The position numbers and the translations under genes are program-made. Shown here piece after piece: positions 60,761 through 64,000 of a stretch of DNA of 64,000 nt. Under the pieces are notes generated by a model, which worked only from the letters and a program-made list of their open reading frames with translations, was not told the DNA's origin and ran no database searches. The stretch is from Gemmatimonadaceae bacterium (lineage in GTDB: Bacteria; Gemmatimonadota; Gemmatimonadetes; Gemmatimonadales; Gemmatimonadaceae). Position 1 is the first letter of the stretch, and each line of letters starts with the position of its first letter. The DNA lies in the NCBI GenBank assembly GCA_020852815.1, contig JADZAN010000023.1, positions 1 through 64,000 of the forward strand. Reading direction: 5' to 3'.

Positions 60761-60793
60761 CGCCGGCGCCCCTCACCTGAGGGCGCGCCGGCG
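60761..60793. terminator. Hairpin terminator between convergent genes
   Basis: CGCCGGCG (60761-60768) pairs with CGCCGGCG (60786-60793), and CCCTC pairs with GAGGG inside, around an ACCT loop. It lies 10 bases after the lipoprotein stop and 69 bases from the convergent PIG-L gene's end; probably bidirectional. Confidence 0.75.
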
Positions 60794-60861
60794 AGACCGT
60801 TGCCTTGCAGCTGCCGGTGGCCGGCGCCCCGCCCTTGCGGCGATAGCGCACGGCCACCGGT

Positions 60862-63624
60862 TCACGGTTGGAGGGTGGCGCGCGCCGAGAGGAGGTTGAT
60901 CATCAGGCGGGCAGCGCCGGGGACGCCGCTGGGGAGCTGTCGGAAGAAGGCAAGAGTCGTGTAGACGAAGGTCCCCTTGCCGTACGGCGCGACCAGGATC
61001 GCCCCCTGGTTCGGCGCTTCGCCCGGGTCGTTCATCTCGAGCACGCTCTTGAACGCGGGATCGAACGTTCTCGGCATGTAGAGCGTGCGGTCCTGGATCC
61101 AGCCGTCGAAGTCCCTTGCACCGATGGCGTTGGGCGAGACGAGGACCGGCGCCGACGGGTCGAGGATGCGGACCGGCGAGCCTTCCACCGTGACGCGATC
61201 GGCCGGGCGGGCGAGGGTGATGGGGAACGGGAGGATGCCCGGTTGCGTCATCTCGTACTGACCGTACTGCACCACCAGCGTCCCGCCGTCGCGCGCGTAG
61301 TCGAGGAGGCGCGCGTTGTTGGCGACGAGTGCCTCGCTGGCCTCGTAGGCGCGCGTCCCCACCACCACTGCGCCGAACTTCGACAGGTCGGTGCGGGGAA
61401 GGAGCGCGGGGTCGAGGACGGTGACGTTGACCCCCAGCTGCTCGAGCATGGGGGCGACGTTGTCGCCCACGCCGGCGATGTAGCCAATGGCCAGCGCGCG
61501 GGGGAGCGTCACGTCGACCGCCTCGATGCCTAACGTGGCGGGGCGATAGAGGCGCTGCGGGCGAATGTGGTCGTAGGCAACGGCGGTGTAGCCGGTGGTG
61601 AATGCCTGGCCGTTCGACGTTGCAACTGCCGAGACCAGGTGGCGGCCGGCGGGGAGGCGTCCGCGCACGTTGAAGGTCACCACGCGGACCACCTCGGGGG
61701 GCGGCCCGCCGCCAATGCCGAAGGCCGCCGCGGGGCCGGTCGCGGCGGCGGGGCGCGTGACGGCGGGGAACGCGACGCGGCGCTCGGCGCTATCGGCCAC
61801 GAGCCCCGCCGGCAGCCGCAACGCGACCGTCACCTGGCGCGCCTCGGAGGCGTGCGAGCGCACATAGACGCGGATGGCGCGTTCCAGCGGGGCATTGGCG
61901 CGCGCGTACGCCACCGCGGCGTCGAGCGTCAGCGTGACCGCGGGGGCGCCGACCACCGGGCGCTGCACCTCGCCCTTGATGGCGTCGGCGAAGCGCAGCA
62001 CCACGGGCGCCTCCACCAGCACCGCCACCGAGTCCACCTTGAGCGTGACCCACGCGGCGACGGGCGGGCGGCGCGCCGTCTCGGAGGTGCCAAGGACGCG
62101 CGGGGTGAACATCGCCCCCACGCGCGGCGTCCGCAGCCACCACGGCTCCCCCACACCGCTGAGCGTGATGGCGAGCGAGTCGGTCCACGTGCTGTCGGGG
62201 GCGAGCGGCGCGTTGACCGCCTTGCCGCCACTGCCAGTCCCCACCGACTCGAGGATCGCGACGTCGGAGACGGTGAAGGGGCGTTCACCGCGGTTGAAGA
62301 CGCGCACGCTGACGGGGACGCGTTCCCCGGTCGCCCACAGCTCGCGGCTCGCGGTCGCCTCGACGGCGGCGCCCAGCGCCAGCGTGAGGGCGCGCGCGAC
62401 GCGCTGCGTGGCGACCGACCAGGCGCTGGCGAGGTCGCCGTCACCGGCCGTGGACTGGATGATGTCCGGGGCGGCCCGGACTTCCAGCTGCAACTCGGCG
62501 TTGGAGAGTCCGGGCGGCGGTGACGTCATCGCGCGCAGGCAGGGCGTTGCCTCCACCAGCGGACAAATGGCGCGCAGCAGGCGGTGGGTACGCAGCAGCG
62601 CGGGGACGAGCGCGCCAGGGTGCGTGAGGTCGAGCGAGCGTCGCGCCGCCGCGAACGCGGCGGGGAGCGAATCCAGGGCGGCGCGTTGCGCCGGGGACTT
62701 CATGGCCCGGGCAAAGCGCGCCCACGTCGTGTCGACGCCGTCCAGCAGCGAGCGTTCCTGCCTGGCGTCGGCGGGGGCGCCGGCGGCGCGCGAGGCTTCG
62801 CGAACCACGAGGTCCCATCGCACCCCCTTCTGCTGCAGCGAGCCCATGGCCTGCGACTTGTGCTGCGACCGCGAGTCGGCGGCGATCTCGTTGAACGAGC
62901 GCCCCAGCACCGGCTCGTACTCCCCCACGTTGATGCGAAGCGTGGCCCGCTCCTGCATCCGGAAGTTTGCCGACCGGTAGAACTTGGAAACCGTCCACGG
63001 TCCGTAGCCGGCGGTGGCGGCGCGCGGGAAGCGCACCGTGTCGGCCGCGGCGTCGTAGGCCTCGCGGGCAAAGATCCCCGACACCTGATGGTGGCCATGA
63101 CCATCGGCCGGAGTGCCGCTGAAGACCGCAACGATCACATGCGGGCGGAACTGTCGAACCACCGTGATGACGTCGCGCAAGATCGAGTCGCGCGACCATT
63201 GCGTGAGCGTTTCCTCGGCGTTCTTGGAGAAGCCGAAGTCATAGGCGCGGGTGAAGTACTGACGTCCGCCGTCGAGTCGCCGTGCGGCAAGCAGCTCCTC
63301 GGTGCGGATGGCGCCCAGCGCCTCGCCGAGTTCGTTGCCGATGAGGTTCTGCCCGCCGTCGCCGCGGGTGAGGGCGAGGTAGGCGGTCTCGACGTGCCGC
63401 CCCTTGGCGAGCCAGGTAATGAGCTGCGTGTCCTCGTCATCGGGGTGAGCGGCGAGGACGAGGACGCGGGCGGAGGTGCCGAGCCCTTCGACGAGGGGGG
63501 CGAGCGCGGCGGCGCCGCGGTCCTGGGCGGGGAGGGGGGCACCACCCACCCCGAGGGCGGCGAACGAATTGGCGATGGCTGACATGGACCAACGCAGGAG
63601 CCATCGACGGTGTACGAACATCAT
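60862..63624 (-). CDS. Large secreted PIG-L/LmbE-family deacetylase-like protein
   Basis: This 920-residue protein has a signal-like N-terminus, then a PIG-L domain: RVLVLAAHPDDEDTQLITWLAKG with the zinc motif A-H-P-D-D-E at residues 59-64, LTRGDGGQNLIGNELGEALGAIRTEELLAARRLDG, and the second zinc His in GTPADGHGHHQVSG near 178. PIG-L enzymes deacetylate N-acetylglucosamine conjugates. The remaining 650 residues include a beta-rich region with NEW3-like features (ERVPVSVRVFNRGERPFTVSDV) and a C-terminal alpha/beta region (KFGAVVVGTRAYEASEALVANNARLLDYARDGGTLVVQYGQYE) that resembles a ThuA/glutamine-amidotransferase-like fold. This long architecture recurs in Bacteroidota-type genomes; its substrate is unknown. 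Two adjacent Met codons start it. Confidence 0.87.
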   Translation of the reverse strand: MMFVHRRWLLRWSMSAIANSFAALGVGGAPLPAQDRGAAALAPLVEGLGTSARVLVLAAHPDDEDTQLITWLAKGRHVETAYLALTRGDGGQNLIGNELGEALGAIRTEELLAARRLDGGRQYFTRAYDFGFSKNAEETLTQWSRDSILRDVITVVRQFRPHVIVAVFSGTPADGHGHHQVSGIFAREAYDAAADTVRFPRAATAGYGPWTVSKFYRSANFRMQERATLRINVGEYEPVLGRSFNEIAADSRSQHKSQAMGSLQQKGVRWDLVVREASRAAGAPADARQERSLLDGVDTTWARFARAMKSPAQRAALDSLPAAFAAARRSLDLTHPGALVPALLRTHRLLRAICPLVEATPCLRAMTSPPPGLSNAELQLEVRAAPDIIQSTAGDGDLASAWSVATQRVARALTLALGAAVEATASRELWATGERVPVSVRVFNRGERPFTVSDVAILESVGTGSGGKAVNAPLAPDSTWTDSLAITLSGVGEPWWLRTPRVGAMFTPRVLGTSETARRPPVAAWVTLKVDSVAVLVEAPVVLRFADAIKGEVQRPVVGAPAVTLTLDAAVAYARANAPLERAIRVYVRSHASEARQVTVALRLPAGLVADSAERRVAFPAVTRPAAATGPAAAFGIGGGPPPEVVRVVTFNVRGRLPAGRHLVSAVATSNGQAFTTGYTAVAYDHIRPQRLYRPATLGIEAVDVTLPRALAIGYIAGVGDNVAPMLEQLGVNVTVLDPALLPRTDLSKFGAVVVGTRAYEASEALVANNARLLDYARDGGTLVVQYGQYEMTQPGILPFPITLARPADRVTVEGSPVRILDPSAPVLVSPNAIGARDFDGWIQDRTLYMPRTFDPAFKSVLEMNDPGEAPNQGAILVAPYGKGTFVYTTLAFFRQLPSGVPGAARLMINLLSARATLQP

Positions 63625-63744
63625 GCTTGCGTCTCGCGGCGGGTGCGACGCGAGAATCTACAGACCGTCTCACCGGTGGTCGACGTCACCTGGCTGGCGC
63701 AGGGTGTCGGCGCGCCGACGGCACTTTGTGAGATGATGTGGGGT

Positions 63745-63775
63745 GTCCCGCCGCGTCGGCTTCTCGCGGCGGGAC
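63745..63775. terminator. Hairpin after the partial gene at the window end
   Basis: GTCCCGCCGCG (63745-63755) pairs perfectly with CGCGGCGGGAC (63765-63775) around a nine-base loop. It is 10 bases beyond the stop of the minus-strand partial gene and so probably terminates it. Confidence 0.7.
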
Positions 63776-63785
63776 CATAGTCAGC

Positions 63786-64000
63786 TCAGCGCAGGCCGGA
63801 CAACGGTTGGTCGATTCGCAACCACCGTCCTTGACCCAGGTCTCCGATACGAGTCATTGGTCGTCGCTCCGCTCGTTCGATCAGCGACTGCAAGGGCGCG
63901 CGCGCAGAGGCCGGGAGTGCGCGCGTCCTCGCACTCGCGGAGATGGGAACGATGGCCGAACGCGCATCGCCAGCGTGCGCGCGTTCCAGGCGGCGCACGA
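63786..64000 (-). CDS. Partial gene, C-terminal end of an unidentified protein
   Basis: The minus-strand frame is open from its stop at 63786 to the window end, so only the last 71 or so codons are visible. The segment reads ...LERAHAGDARSAIVPISASARTRALPASARAPLQSLIERAERRPMTRIGDLGQGRWLRIDQPLSGLR. I do not recognise it. A strong hairpin directly after the stop supports a real 3' end; the composition (Ala/Arg-rich) alone would not. Confidence 0.4.
   Translation of the reverse strand, partial: VRRLERAHAGDARSAIVPISASARTRALPASARAPLQSLIERAERRPMTRIGDLGQGRWLRIDQPLSGLR

Noticed and set aside
4075-61535. GTTAGGC copies as integron attC core sites (the word fits GTTRRRY)
   Set aside because: Copies are single, mostly inside intact genes, and lack the paired inverse core and internal L/R boxes at attC spacing, apart from one short terminator hairpin. 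No integrase gene is present.

Overview
The window is GC-rich, densely coding bacterial DNA with a Gram-negative cell plan: TonB-dependent SusC/SusD proteins, lipoproteins, an outer-membrane barrel, periplasmic LTxxQ and PIG-L proteins, and Tat-type leaders. SusC/SusD together with PadR-linked ADOP permeases, ASPIC/VCBS proteins and CACGGAG-type intergenic repeats suggests Gemmatimonadota, with Acidobacteriota the next guess. This is inference from gene content; there is no rRNA or other taxonomic marker in the window. I saw no rRNA, tRNA, CRISPR array, transposase or phage gene.

Layout. 1-1.2 kb: intergenic repeats in inverted orientation around a small secreted protein. 1.2-3.2 kb (-): a tightly overlapping operon of a SIR2-domain protein, a divergent HAM1/ITPase-like protein and a secreted DUF4440-type protein. 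3.3-6.0 kb (+): an ECF sigma factor, a membrane protein likely to be its anti-sigma factor, an LTxxQ (Spy/CpxP/CnrX-like) periplasmic protein and a lipoprotein. 6-13 kb: a DUF2207 membrane protein, an M24-fold protein with an altered metal site, and a PadR regulator overlapping an ADOP permease. 13-18 kb: a maltodextrin block (malQ, sugar permease, secreted GH13). 18-19 kb: a VOC protein and an AhpD-like gene with an in-frame UGA that is probably selenocysteine. 19-25.5 kb: DUF3179 protein, Gfo/Idh/MocA dehydrogenase with a TIM-barrel epimerase, barrel protein, aldo/keto reductase, small DksA-type zinc finger. 26-31 kb: nucleotide-transporter-like protein, a second sugar permease, a glycoside-hydrolase-like protein and a uridine-kinase-like protein. 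31-46 kb (-): SusC, SusD, two large ASPIC/VCBS proteins around a vanadium-haloperoxidase-like protein, a sodium:solute symporter and a small membrane protein. 46-64 kb: an unknown secreted alpha/alpha-barrel protein, glutaminyl cyclase, ROK sugar kinase, penicillin-acylase-like hydrolase, beta-lactamase-fold hydrolase, a roughly 1600-residue TPR/HD-GYP/GGDEF/ATPase/TPR protein, a lipoprotein, a large PIG-L protein and a partial gene.

How it fits together. Malto-oligosaccharides could cross the outer membrane through SusC/SusD, be cut by the secreted GH13 enzyme, enter through the permease and be processed by MalQ and the ROK kinase. A perfect LacI-type palindrome upstream of susC and a related site upstream of malQ suggest one regulator for both blocks.

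Most unusual points: the candidate selenoprotein with a SECIS-like hairpin; the word CGTTAGGC, which recurs far more often than base composition predicts and explains most of the TTA leucine codons I noticed; the SIR2/HAM1-like coupled pair, which looks like a nucleotide-targeting defence module; and the c-di-GMP/ATPase fusion protein.
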